From: Kordia sp039026955 | Lineage (GTDB): Bacteria > Bacteroidota > Bacteroidia > Flavobacteriales > Flavobacteriaceae | DNA length: 64,000 nucleotides | Assembly: GCA_039026955.1 (NCBI GenBank) | Contig: JBCCLH010000002.1 | Location: 62,001 to 126,000 of the forward strand | Reading direction: 5' to 3' | Part shown: positions 26,971 through 34,756 of the stretch, in pieces | Position numbering within the stretch: the stretch's first letter is position 1 | How the letters are laid out: the number at the start of each line of letters is the position of its first letter | Translations under genes and position numbers: made by a program | The notes under the pieces: generated by a model | The model's input: only the letters and a program-made list of their open reading frames with translations | The model's database searches: none | What the model was told of the DNA's origin: nothing

Positions 26971-28442
26971 AGAAATATTCGTCATATATCATCTGTCTCT
27001 GTGCGTGTTGGCAACTTCTGGCACAGCAAACTACAAGCATCGACAAAATAGTGCTTACGCTGGAAGATGCGATTGAATTGTCGAAAAGCAAATCGATTGA
27101 TTATTTAACGGCAAAAAACAACGCGGAAGTCAACTATTGGGAATTTCAATCGTATGAAGCTGGATTTTTCCCGTCGCTCAATATCAATGGAATTTTACCG
27201 AATTATCAGCGTTCTATCAACCGAATTACTGCCGATGATGGAACGGATATTTTTATTGGACAGAATCAGGCATTTTCTTCTATTTCTTTAGACGTGAATC
27301 AGATTGTGCCATTTACGGGTGGGGAATTTAGCGTGTCGTCTTCACTGAATCGAATTGACATTTTTTCCAATCCGAATTTCACTACCTATTCCTCTACGCC
27401 TTTGACGATCAGCTATTTTCAAGAATCGTTGTTTTACAATCCTTTTCGATGGGAACGTAAGATTCAACCGCTGATTTTTGAAGAATCCAAACGTGAATTG
27501 GTAGAACAATTGGAAGATATTTCATTCAACACAACAACTCGTTTTTTCGATTATATTCTGGCAAAAATCAAATCGGATAATGCGACGATCAACAAAAAAA
27601 GTCAAGATACTATTTATAAGATTTCACAAGGTCGTTTCAATATTGGAAAACTCTATGAAAACGATGTTTTACAATCAGAATTAAGTTTATTAAACGCTGA
27701 AAAAGAATTGATCATTTCCAAAAACGAACTCAAACTTACCAAGCAAGCGTTGTTGGACCAATTGGGCATTCAGGGTGAATCTGATATTGAATTGATCATT
27801 CCTGAACAACTTATTTTTGTCAAAATTGACTCGGTACAACTTTTTGAAAAAGCGTTTGAAAACCGAAAATTACGCATTGAACATCAACGAAAAATCGCAG
27901 AAGCGGAAGAAGCTATTGCCAAAACTAGAAGCGAAGGTTTTACCTTGGGAATCACAGGAAACTTTGGATTGACACAGCAAGATGAATTGTTACGTCGCGT
28001 ATATTCAGATTTGTTAGTGCAACAAAACTTTTCACTCACATTCAGCGCGCCGATATTTTCTTGGGGAAAACGAAAAGCTGAGCGTAAAATCGCGAAAGCT
28101 AATTTGGACTTAATCCGAAGTTCAAATGAGCAAGAATTGCAAACTGCACGACGTGAATTGAGCTTGAAATATTTGGAATGGCAACAAATTGAACTCTCGG
28201 TAAAAATCACCAAAAAAGCTTCCGAAATTGCCGTCAAACGTTACAATGCTTCGAAAAGACGTTTTGCGATTGGGAAAGTTTCCATCACTGATTTAAACAT
28301 CGCGCAAAGCGAAAAAGATACTGCTATTTACAACTATTACCAAAGTCTGCGCGAATATTGGGAACTCTATTATGAACTGCGAAAACTTACCTTGTACGAC
28401 TTTATTAAAGATGAAAATATCATCAAAAAAGATGCTGAATAA
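26967..28442 (+). CDS. TolC-family outer-membrane factor
   Basis: A 491-residue protein with a signal peptide (SSYIICLCACWQLLAQ) and the long-helix pattern of the outer membrane efflux family: LTLEDAIELSKSKSIDY at the start, heptad-like alanine/glutamate-rich helices around 190-260 and 370-470, and YLEWQQIELSVKI. It completes the tripartite exporter as channel. ATGA overlap with subunit 2. It ends the operon; the next gene follows after 75 bases. Confidence 0.88.
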   Translation: MKKYSSYIICLCACWQLLAQQTTSIDKIVLTLEDAIELSKSKSIDYLTAKNNAEVNYWEFQSYEAGFFPSLNINGILPNYQRSINRITADDGTDIFIGQNQAFSSISLDVNQIVPFTGGEFSVSSSLNRIDIFSNPNFTTYSSTPLTISYFQESLFYNPFRWERKIQPLIFEESKRELVEQLEDISFNTTTRFFDYILAKIKSDNATINKKSQDTIYKISQGRFNIGKLYENDVLQSELSLLNAEKELIISKNELKLTKQALLDQLGIQGESDIELIIPEQLIFVKIDSVQLFEKAFENRKLRIEHQRKIAEAEEAIAKTRSEGFTLGITGNFGLTQQDELLRRVYSDLLVQQNFSLTFSAPIFSWGKRKAERKIAKANLDLIRSSNEQELQTARRELSLKYLEWQQIELSVKITKKASEIAVKRYNASKRRFAIGKVSITDLNIAQSEKDTAIYNYYQSLREYWELYYELRKLTLYDFIKDENIIKKDAE

Positions 28443-28517
28443 TATATTTTAAAAACACAGCTTCACATAATTTTCACTATCTTTTCAGAACTTTAATTCG
28501 CTAACCAAAACTGTTGT

Positions 28518-29474
28518 ATGAAACGACTCATTTCTGAGATTTTTCAAATCATAATTGGAATTCTGCTGGCAAGTATTGGCTTAAAAATGTTTCTCTTACC
28601 CAACGGTTTTTTAGATGGTGGCGCTACGGGAATTGCCATTTTATTGAGTGAACTATTTCCTGTAAACATTTCCGTAGTTTTACTCATTGTGAGTGTTCCT
28701 TTCTTAGCATTGGCTTGGTTTACCTTAACGAAACGGATTTTTCTCAAATCTATTTTTGCCATTATTGGATTGGCGATTTTTATTCACTTTGAGAACTTTT
28801 CTGCCGTGACGGAAGACAAACTATTAATTGCCATTTTCGGCGGATTATCGCTTGGCGCGGGAATTGGACTCAGTATTAAAAACGGTGCGGTATTAGATGG
28901 TTCCGAAATTTTAGGAATCTTTATCAACGAACGTTTGGGTATCAGTATTGGAAAGGTGATTTTAGCTTTCAATGCGATTCTGTTCAGCGCAACCGCTTTG
29001 CTCCTTTCGGTAGAAATTGCCATGTATTCGATCTTAACTTTTTTAGTCACCGGAAAAGTAATCGACTTAATGATCGAAGGTTTTGAAGATTTTGTCGGCT
29101 TAATGATTGTCTCAGAAAATTATATAGAAATCGAAGAAGAACTCATCAAAGTCGTTGGGACAGGAATGACGCTTTACAAATCGGCACGTGGTTACGGAAA
29201 ACGAGGCTCGCAAACCGAAAAAGATATCATTCACACGGTTGTGAACCGAATTGATATTCGCCGAACTTACAATCTTATTGACAAAATTGATCCTGATGCG
29301 TTCATTATTGAGTTTGACGTCAACAACATCAAAGGCGGAATTTTAACCAAATATTTAACGACAGAAGGTTTTAAAAAACTATCACCTGCCTTATACAATC
29401 AGCAAGAAAAAAATACCAAAAAGAAAACCAACGATTCCAAAAAGGAAGACAAACATGACGACAATCCAAGTTAA
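28518..29474 (+). CDS. YitT-family membrane protein with DUF2179 domain
   Basis: A 318-residue protein. The N-terminal half has five to six membrane segments with the family repeats FLLPNGFLDGGATGIAIL and IKNGAVLDGSEILGIF; the C-terminal DUF2179 domain has GTGMTLYKSARGYGKRG and IDKIDPDAFIIEFD. YitT proteins are of unknown transport function. Its last 20 bases overlap the Crp-like gene, so both are co-expressed. The tail is lysine-rich and disordered. Confidence 0.9.
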   Translation: MKRLISEIFQIIIGILLASIGLKMFLLPNGFLDGGATGIAILLSELFPVNISVVLLIVSVPFLALAWFTLTKRIFLKSIFAIIGLAIFIHFENFSAVTEDKLLIAIFGGLSLGAGIGLSIKNGAVLDGSEILGIFINERLGISIGKVILAFNAILFSATALLLSVEIAMYSILTFLVTGKVIDLMIEGFEDFVGLMIVSENYIEIEEELIKVVGTGMTLYKSARGYGKRGSQTEKDIIHTVVNRIDIRRTYNLIDKIDPDAFIIEFDVNNIKGGILTKYLTTEGFKKLSPALYNQQEKNTKKKTNDSKKEDKHDDNPS

Positions 29475-29913
29475 AAAAGGAGCCATCATTCAGCAGGCTG
29501 GTGCGCTGAATTCTAAAATTTACTTTGTAAAACAAGGATTATTGCGTGGCTACACGATCGATCAAAAAGGCAAGGAACATATCTTTATTTTTGCTCCTGA
29601 AAACTGGACGATTGCCGATTCAAATCCTCCAGAAATTCATTGTGAATTGTTCATTGATGCATTGGAAGATTCAACAATTATCATCATACCAAAAGACGAA
29701 GAAGCGGAAAAAGAAAATGTAAAACCGATTTTAAAACGCTTGGCAGTTTTGCAAAAAAGAGTCATCATGCTCATGAGTTATTCTGCCAAAGAACGCTACG
29801 AACATTTTATAGAAACTTATCCAAACATCTTAAAAAGAGTGCCGCAAAAAATGATTGCTTCCTATTTGGGAATCACGCCACAAGCTTTGAGTACGATAAA
29901 AAATCAAAAATAA
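29455..29913 (+). CDS. Short Crp/Fnr-type regulator
   Basis: A 152-residue protein with the cNMP-binding fold (KGAIIQQAGALNSKIYFVKQGLLRGY, then FIFAPENW). The C-terminal part is short: PQKMIASYLGITPQALSTIK is the two helices of a helix-turn-helix, with no wing after it. Full members have about 190-220 residues, so both the N-terminal beta-roll start and the C-terminal end appear reduced. This form is common in Bacteroidota Crp relatives. It overlaps the YitT gene and may regulate it. Confidence 0.82.
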   Translation: MTTIQVKKGAIIQQAGALNSKIYFVKQGLLRGYTIDQKGKEHIFIFAPENWTIADSNPPEIHCELFIDALEDSTIIIIPKDEEAEKENVKPILKRLAVLQKRVIMLMSYSAKERYEHFIETYPNILKRVPQKMIASYLGITPQALSTIKNQK

Positions 29914-29981
29914 TATCTATTTAATTTCAGTTCAATATAACTATTCCATTAAATGCATAATAGTCAATAATTTACATAAAT

Positions 29982-30057
29982 TGTCAAATCGAGCGCAGTC
30001 GAGATTCAATCGAAATCTTGACTTTTTTTAGTGTTCTCGACTGCGCTCGAACTGACA
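29982..30057. repeat. Inverted repeat with GAGCGCAGTCGAGA ends, copy 1 (76 bp)
   Basis: The left end TGTCAAATCGAGCGCAG and right end CTGCGCTCGAACTGACA are complementary apart from two bases, forming a fold-back element. A copy of nearly the same length is at 45552-45626. The inside differs between the two copies. It lies in a 345-base gap after the Crp-like gene that otherwise holds only A/T-rich sequence. Confidence 0.75.
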
Positions 30058-30258
30058 AGTGTTTAATTTTTAGCGAATTACAAGTAATCTAATGATTTCT
30101 TATTTCGAACTCACGTTATTTAATAATATTTTGATTGAGTAAATCAATTTTTAGTTTGAATAAAATTTATGCCGAATTGACTTTATTTAATCACTCTTCA
30201 TCTATATGAATGCATAACTAATTTTCGTTTTTCATTTTTGCTTATTAAAACAACAATA

Positions 30259-30729
30259 ATGAAAAACACAACTATTTTATTGAAAATTGCTGCTATTTTA
30301 TGGATCATTTGGGGATTGGTTCATGTATTTGCAGGCGGAATCACAATGTACTTTATCATTACAGGAGATATTTCAGGCTCTATTTCTGGAATTGCCGATG
30401 CGATTGATCCTGCTTCGATTCAGATGGATTATCCTGCTGCAGCTGGTGCCATTATCGGACAACACGGATTCAATCTATTATGGATTGGACTCACCACATT
30501 TATCTGCGCTTTTTACATTTGGAAAGGCAACAAAAACGCCATTTTCCTAGCGGCGTTGACAGGTGGCTTAGCAGATATGGGCTATTTTATCTTTTTAGAT
30601 TTGGGCGGATTTGTCAAATTTATGCCAGGAACCTTGATGACCATCTTTTCGTATTCAGCGATCGCTTTAACTTTTTACGTATATTTTACAACGAAAAACA
30701 AAAGCAATACTCTTGATACTTCACCGTAA
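30259..30729 (+). CDS. Small polytopic membrane protein
   Basis: A 156-residue protein with four hydrophobic segments (about residues 8-32, 66-88, 93-115, 120-142). The first ATG, at 30259, is preferred over a TTG at 30238. A GGLADMGYFIFLDLGGF segment is glycine- and aspartate-rich between helices. No family is recognised by me beyond a 'membrane protein' resemblance. The next gene starts inside its last 17 bases. Confidence 0.6.
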   Translation: MKNTTILLKIAAILWIIWGLVHVFAGGITMYFIITGDISGSISGIADAIDPASIQMDYPAAAGAIIGQHGFNLLWIGLTTFICAFYIWKGNKNAIFLAALTGGLADMGYFIFLDLGGFVKFMPGTLMTIFSYSAIALTFYVYFTTKNKSNTLDTSP

Positions 30730-31060
30730 AAAATTCATCACCACAGAAAATAAAAACGGACTTTCCTCTGACGAAACCATCTTTGCTTATCTCCAAGAAG
30801 GCACTACCATTACAGGTACGTACAAAGGCGGCGCTATCAAAGAAGGTTTTGTGGTAGGAAAACAAATTTCTGACACTGAAATTGAATTAGTATTTCAGTG
30901 CATCACCAATACTGGCGAGTTAAAAGCTGGAAGCTCAAAAGGAATCATTTCTAAAAATGCGGAAGGTAAATTATTACTCAATTTTACTTGGAAATGGCTG
31001 AATGGAGATCAATCTGGTGGAACGTCTTCGTATATTGAATTGAGTGATGAATCGCGATAA
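30713..31060 (+). CDS. Small beta-rich protein often mislabelled N-acetylglutamate synthase
   Basis: A 115-residue protein with a TTG start at 30713: no ATG occurs before the conserved KFITTENKNGLSSDETIFAY-like start, so TTG is the best start. The rest (TITGTYKGGAIKEGFVVGKQ, NFTWKWLNGDQSGGTSSYIE) is a small beta-barrel pattern. Homologs in flavobacteria carry the label 'n-acetylglutamate synthase', for which the sequence gives no support. The real role is unknown. It overlaps the preceding gene by 17 bases. Confidence 0.65.
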   Translation: MILHRKKFITTENKNGLSSDETIFAYLQEGTTITGTYKGGAIKEGFVVGKQISDTEIELVFQCITNTGELKAGSSKGIISKNAEGKLLLNFTWKWLNGDQSGGTSSYIELSDESR

Positions 31061-31123
31061 AAAACCATATTCAGTACGCTAACCTCATGAAATACACTAC
31101 ATTTGCGCAAAATTTATGGGCTT

Positions 31124-32476
31124 ATGGCAACTTTTCAGGATTTTGACTTATCAAATCAATTGCACTACGCGATTGAAGATTTGGGTTTTACGACACCAAC
31201 TCCCATTCAGGAGCAATCTTTTTCTGTGATTCGTTCTGGAAAAGATGTCGTAGGAATTGCACAAACCGGAACAGGAAAAACCTTTGCCTACATGTTGCCG
31301 CTGTTGCGTGATTTGAAATTCTCAAAGCAAGTCAATCCGCGTATTTTAGTCTTGGTTCCTACACGCGAATTGGTGATTCAAGTAGTAGAACAAATTGAAT
31401 TGTTTGCCAAATACATCAACGTGCGCATTGTCGGTGTGTATGGTGGCGTAAATATGAATACACAAGCACAAAGTTTACAACAAGGTGCAGACATTGTTGT
31501 CGCGACGCCAGGGCGTTTGTACGATTTGGTATTAAGCAGAGCGTTACAACTAAAAGCGATCAAAAAGTTAGTGATTGATGAAGTAGATGTGATGTTGGAT
31601 TTAGGATTCCGTTATCAGATTACCAATATCTTTGAATTATTGCCAGAACAACGACAAAACATCATGTTTTCAGCAACGATGACCGACGATGTAAAAGCGT
31701 TGATTGATGATTTCTTTGTGTCGCCACATACCATTTCGATTGCAGTCAGTGGAACACCGTTGGAAAATATTTCACAAAGTTGTTACTCGGTTCCGAACTT
31801 TTACACGAAAGTCAATCTGTTAACTCATTTATTGAAAGATGCAGAAACCTTCAGTAAAGTCTTGGTATTTATCACAAATAAGCGTTTGGCAGATCGTTTG
31901 TTTGAATCGCTACAGCGTGATTTTGGCGAAGATGTCGCAGTGATTCATTCCAACAAAACACAAAATTACCGAATTCGTTCTATTGAAAATTTCAACGCAG
32001 GCGAAAACCGAATTTTAGTCGCAACCGATGTGATGGCGCGTGGATTGGATTTGGATCGAATCACACATGTATTCAACTTTAACACGCCAAACTATCCTGA
32101 AAATTACATGCATCGAATTGGTCGTGCAGGTCGTGCCAAAGCCAAAGGAAACGCTATTTTATTCTACACTGAAAAAGAAAAGGAATTCAAAGAAGCGATT
32201 GAAAATTTAATGCATTACGAAATTCCACAAGTCGAATTTCCACAAGAAGTCTTTATCTCATCCGAATTAGCGCCTGAAGAACAAACTCGTATTCGCGAAC
32301 GCAACAATCCATCCAAAACAGAAGGTTTAGCTACAGGTTTTCACGAAAAGAAAGACAAAAACAAGAAAACCAATCAAGGTGGTTCGTATCGAAGAGAAAT
32401 CGCAAAAAAATATAAAAAACCAAAAACGAGAGGCGATAAAAATTACAACCGTCGGAATAAGAAGAAGCGTAGGTAG
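31124..32476 (+). CDS. DEAD-box RNA helicase with DEVD motif
   Basis: A 450-residue ATP-dependent RNA helicase. Motifs are complete: Q-motif (FTTPTPIQEQSF), I AQTGTGKT, Ia PTRELV, III FSATM, V ATDVMARGLD, VI HRIGRAGR. Motif II reads DEVD in place of DEAD, a conservative but unusual variant. The C-terminal 60 residues are lysine/arginine-rich and disordered, normal for RhlE-type proteins. The ATG at 31124 gives MATFQDFDL; a TTG at 31103 adds residues without support. Roles include ribosome assembly and mRNA turnover in the cold. Confidence 0.93.
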   Translation: MATFQDFDLSNQLHYAIEDLGFTTPTPIQEQSFSVIRSGKDVVGIAQTGTGKTFAYMLPLLRDLKFSKQVNPRILVLVPTRELVIQVVEQIELFAKYINVRIVGVYGGVNMNTQAQSLQQGADIVVATPGRLYDLVLSRALQLKAIKKLVIDEVDVMLDLGFRYQITNIFELLPEQRQNIMFSATMTDDVKALIDDFFVSPHTISIAVSGTPLENISQSCYSVPNFYTKVNLLTHLLKDAETFSKVLVFITNKRLADRLFESLQRDFGEDVAVIHSNKTQNYRIRSIENFNAGENRILVATDVMARGLDLDRITHVFNFNTPNYPENYMHRIGRAGRAKAKGNAILFYTEKEKEFKEAIENLMHYEIPQVEFPQEVFISSELAPEEQTRIRERNNPSKTEGLATGFHEKKDKNKKTNQGGSYRREIAKKYKKPKTRGDKNYNRRNKKKRR

Positions 32477-32712
32477 GGTTGAATTGTTGATTTGTTTATT
32501 TGTTGGTTTGTTTATTTGTTGATTCGTTAATTTGGTGATTTGGTGATTCGTTAATTTAGTGATTTGGTGATGTATCAAATGGTTTTTAATGAGCTGATTT
32601 GTTAATATATGATTCGGAAAACATACTAATCTAATGATTGCTTTGTTGATTTTCGAATTGACATACTTCAAAGTAACCAATTGTTTCATTAAAAATTACT
32701 ATCTTTTTTATT

Positions 32713-33129
32713 ATGAAAAAAATCATCTTCCTTATCGCTGTTTTTACCATTAGTATCAATTACGCGCAACAAACTGCAGCAACAATTGAAAGTGAGAATC
32801 GAGAATGTCTTGAAAATACAACGCCAGCTACGATTAGTACCGTAGAATGTGAAAACCGAGCGAAGGTTGCTTGGGAAAATCTTATGAACGAATTGTATCT
32901 TCAATTAAAAGAACATCCACGACAAGCGTCTGCAAGTTTACTATTTGATTCTCAGACACATTGGGTACGATTTCAGCAGGCAGATTTAGCGTATTATAGA
33001 GTTTTCTACCACAACTTATACGAAGGTGGCACCATGACCTTGGCAGCAGTTGCATCACATGAAAAAAATCAATTCCGCGAGCGTGCCTTGTATTTATTAG
33101 CTTTCCTTGAAGAATTACAAGAAGAATGA
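32713..33129 (+). CDS. LprI-like (DUF1311) secreted protein
   Basis: A 138-residue protein with a signal peptide (MKKIIFLIAVFTISINYAQ). The mature part carries the LprI/DUF1311 arrangement: NRECLENT with a Cys, VECENRAKVAWENLMNELY with a second Cys, and SQTHWVRFQQADLAYY. Members inhibit lysozyme in mycobacteria or are of unknown role. Two cysteines may form a disulfide. The 236 bases upstream (32477-32712) are low-complexity T/G-rich repeats of TTTGGTGATT type. Confidence 0.8.
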   Translation: MKKIIFLIAVFTISINYAQQTAATIESENRECLENTTPATISTVECENRAKVAWENLMNELYLQLKEHPRQASASLLFDSQTHWVRFQQADLAYYRVFYHNLYEGGTMTLAAVASHEKNQFRERALYLLAFLEELQEE

Positions 33130-33275
33130 TATTGTTTCAATACATCAATTTGATGATTTGAAAATGTACTAATTGATTTTTGATGTACAATTTTAGATTT
33201 GAAAATTGTTTGAAACACACAACGTCAGTTCGATTTCTATGACAAAAGCAAGGGATTTTGATAAATTTTTTGATT

Positions 33276-33308
33276 CGTCATTGCGAGACGGAGTCGTGGC
33301 AATCTGTC
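33276..33308. repeat. CGTCATTGCGAG-type dispersed repeat
   Basis: The sequence CGTCATTGCGAGACGGAG, followed by a GTGGCAATCTG half, is a well known short dispersed repeat of many bacterial genomes including Bacteroidota. Only one copy is seen in this window. Confidence 0.6.
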
Positions 33309-33384
33309 AAAATCAAAGTAGGATTAGTCTTTGAAATCACTATTGATACATTTTCAAATTATCAAATTAATACATTAAAAAAAG

Positions 33385-33574
33385 CATCAGTTCGAGTGTT
33401 TTTACACAGCGAAGCGAAATAAAAATGTATCGAGAACAGCTATGAATTCTTCTAGTTTATAAGTTTATGAATTGAGAAGTTTACTTGGAAACAATTCAAT
33501 AGTTGGCATTCAAAATTTTCGTTTCCAAGTACTTCTCAATACAAATTTGTTTCACAAATTCACTCGAAGTGACG
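33385..33574. repeat. Inverted-repeat element, CGTCAGTTCGAGTG family, copy 3
   Basis: Left end CATCAGTTCGAGTG and right end CACTCGAAGTGACG match the elements at 2026-2163 and 2482-2600. Inner parts share ATGTATCGAGAACAG. At 190 bases it is longer, with an added AGTTTATAAGTTTATGAATT segment. It is located upstream of the end of the orphan precursor 2 gene (opposite direction). Confidence 0.65.
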
Positions 33575-33619
33575 CTTTGTATTCTTAAGAATAATTCGCG
33601 TATTCGTAATAAAAAAGAA

Positions 33620-33639
33620 AAACGAGCCAAAGCTCGTTT
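33620..33639 (-). terminator. Terminator of orphan precursor 2
   Basis: An 8-bp stem AAACGAGC/GCTCGTTT with a 4-base loop follows the peptide stop codon by eight bases on the minus strand and is followed by a T-rich run (TTCTTTTTTATT). This is a good rho-independent terminator. Confidence 0.75.
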
Positions 33640-33647
33640 ATCAGTTT

Positions 33648-33803
33648 TTAAGGTTGCGTATCTTCGTCTTTACTCCAACACCAGCAATCTGAATACGGCA
33701 AGGATAAATACGTTGGATACGCTCTTCCGCCTTTTGCAAGTTCACTGATTTTCGAAACTAATTTTTTGTTTAGGCTTAGTGCCTTTAGGGTTTTCTTTTT
33801 CAT
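33648..33803 (-). CDS. GG-leader peptide precursor (RiPP-like), orphan 2
   Basis: A 51-residue peptide. The leader MKKKTLKALSLNKKLVSKI and ELAKGG match Bacteroidota class I lanthipeptide-type leaders (a LSLNKK block and a double Gly). The predicted core begins RAYPTYLSLPYSDCWCWSKD and ends EDTQP; it holds two cysteines in C-W-C plus Ser/Thr, so a lanthionine or disulfide is possible, unlike orphan 1. No LanB/LanC, radical-SAM enzyme or peptidase-transporter gene is adjacent. A terminator follows at 33620 and the shared palindrome lies 70 bases upstream. Confidence 0.8.
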   Translation of the reverse strand: MKKKTLKALSLNKKLVSKISELAKGGRAYPTYLSLPYSDCWCWSKDEDTQP

Positions 33804-33873
33804 AATGAAATAATTTTGTGATTAACAATGTCGTGAAATTAAAACAGTAAATCGCTGAAAACAAGAAACATAA

Positions 33874-33895
33874 CCTTCGTTTTATAAAATATAGG
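33874..33895 (-). promoter_or_regulatory. Shared palindromic site upstream of orphan precursor 2
   Basis: The dyad CCT-N3-TTTTATAAAA-N3-AGG, 21 of 22 bases identical to the site at 11048-11069, lies 70 bases before the ATG at 33803 (69 at the other gene). Further bases downstream are only partly alike (TTGTTTT at similar places), so the conserved unit is the site itself. It is an operator or promoter candidate. The S24-type regulator gene starts 92 bases away on the other side and is a possible but unproven partner. Confidence 0.6.
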
Positions 33896-33986
33896 TATGT
33901 AAAAACCTGTAGTTTCCTCACACGACTTCCATTTGTAGCAACAATTACTTATATTTGTAGTAATGTAGATTTTAAACGCAGTCGTA

Positions 33987-34754
33987 ATGAAGAATATTCA
34001 GAAGAACATCAAGCATTTGAGGTCGTTGAAAGGTTATTCACAGGAACGTTTTGCGGAAGCTTTAGGTTGGTCGCGTTCCATGGTAGGTTCATATGAAGAA
34101 GGCCGTTCGGAGCCGCCGATTGATCGTTTAATTGATTTATCTGATTATTTTAAATTGCCGATTGATATTTTGGTCAAAAATGATTTGACACATGCCAAAA
34201 ACAGTTCGTTCATGCAAGTGGGAAATCAGCGTTTACTCTTTCCGATCACGGTCAATGAAGAGAATGAAGAGTTGATCGAAATCATTCCTACACAAGCTTC
34301 TGCAGGGTATTTAGCAGGTTATGCCGATCCGGAATATATTGAGCAATTACAGAAAATAAAGTTGCCTTTTTTACCTACCGGAACGCACAGAGCATTTCCA
34401 ATCAAAGGTGATTCTATGTTGCCTGTAAAAGATGGCTCCTATATCGTGGCGAAGTTTGTGGACGATATTAATGACGTAAAAGACGGTCGTACATATATTG
34501 TGTTGACTAAAAATGATGGTTTAGTCTACAAACGTGTTTCTCGACATTTTACAGGGCAAGGTTTGTTATTGAGTAGTGATAACAAAGCGTATGCACCTTT
34601 CACAGTTCAGAATGAAGATGTGTTGGAACTTTGGGAATTTACCTGCTGCATCAACACGCAAGAATATGACGAAAAAGAGTTGAAACTAAGCAGTATTATG
34701 GCGATGTTTCGCGAATTACAAGTCGAATTGGAAGCTGTTAAACGAATGTATTGA
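33987..34754 (+). CDS. XRE-S24 (LexA/CI-like) regulator
   Basis: A 255-residue repressor with an N-terminal helix-turn-helix (IKHLRSLKGYSQERFAEALG, then WSRSMVGSYEEGR) and a C-terminal S24 peptidase domain. The likely self-cleavage site is ASAGY (Ala-Gly) near residue 105; the catalytic Ser is in KGDSMLPV and the Lys in GLVYKRV. Such proteins switch off their targets until DNA damage triggers cleavage. The exonuclease/GIY-YIG gene starts two bases after its stop, so it forms a damage-response pair. Divergent from the orphan peptide gene. Confidence 0.9.
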   Translation: MKNIQKNIKHLRSLKGYSQERFAEALGWSRSMVGSYEEGRSEPPIDRLIDLSDYFKLPIDILVKNDLTHAKNSSFMQVGNQRLLFPITVNEENEELIEIIPTQASAGYLAGYADPEYIEQLQKIKLPFLPTGTHRAFPIKGDSMLPVKDGSYIVAKFVDDINDVKDGRTYIVLTKNDGLVYKRVSRHFTGQGLLLSSDNKAYAPFTVQNEDVLELWEFTCCINTQEYDEKELKLSSIMAMFRELQVELEAVKRMY

Positions 34755-34756
34755 TC

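Larger units (their letters stand above)
33130..33647. other. Repeat-rich gap
   Basis: These 518 bases hold dispersed repeats only: one CGTCATTGCGAG-type repeat (33276-33308) and one copy of the CGTCAGTTCGAGTG family (33385-33574), with A/T-rich filler similar to 2200-2340, for example TTCGATTTCTATGACAAAAG. One short plus-strand frame (33503-33748) runs through a repeat end into the antisense of a peptide gene and is not a gene. Confidence 0.65.

Noticed and set aside
30713..31060. Naming this gene N-acetylglutamate synthase
   Set aside because: The label is used for flavobacterial homologs, but at 115 residues with a small beta-barrel look it has no GNAT or amino-acid kinase motif.
32477..32712. 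CRISPR-like or tandem repeat array
   Set aside because: The TTTGGTGATT-type runs are irregular low-complexity sequence with no constant spacer length.
33503..33748. Plus-strand frame of 81 codons
   Set aside because: It starts inside a repeat, crosses the terminator and is antisense to the GG-leader peptide gene, whose leader is recognisable on the other strand.
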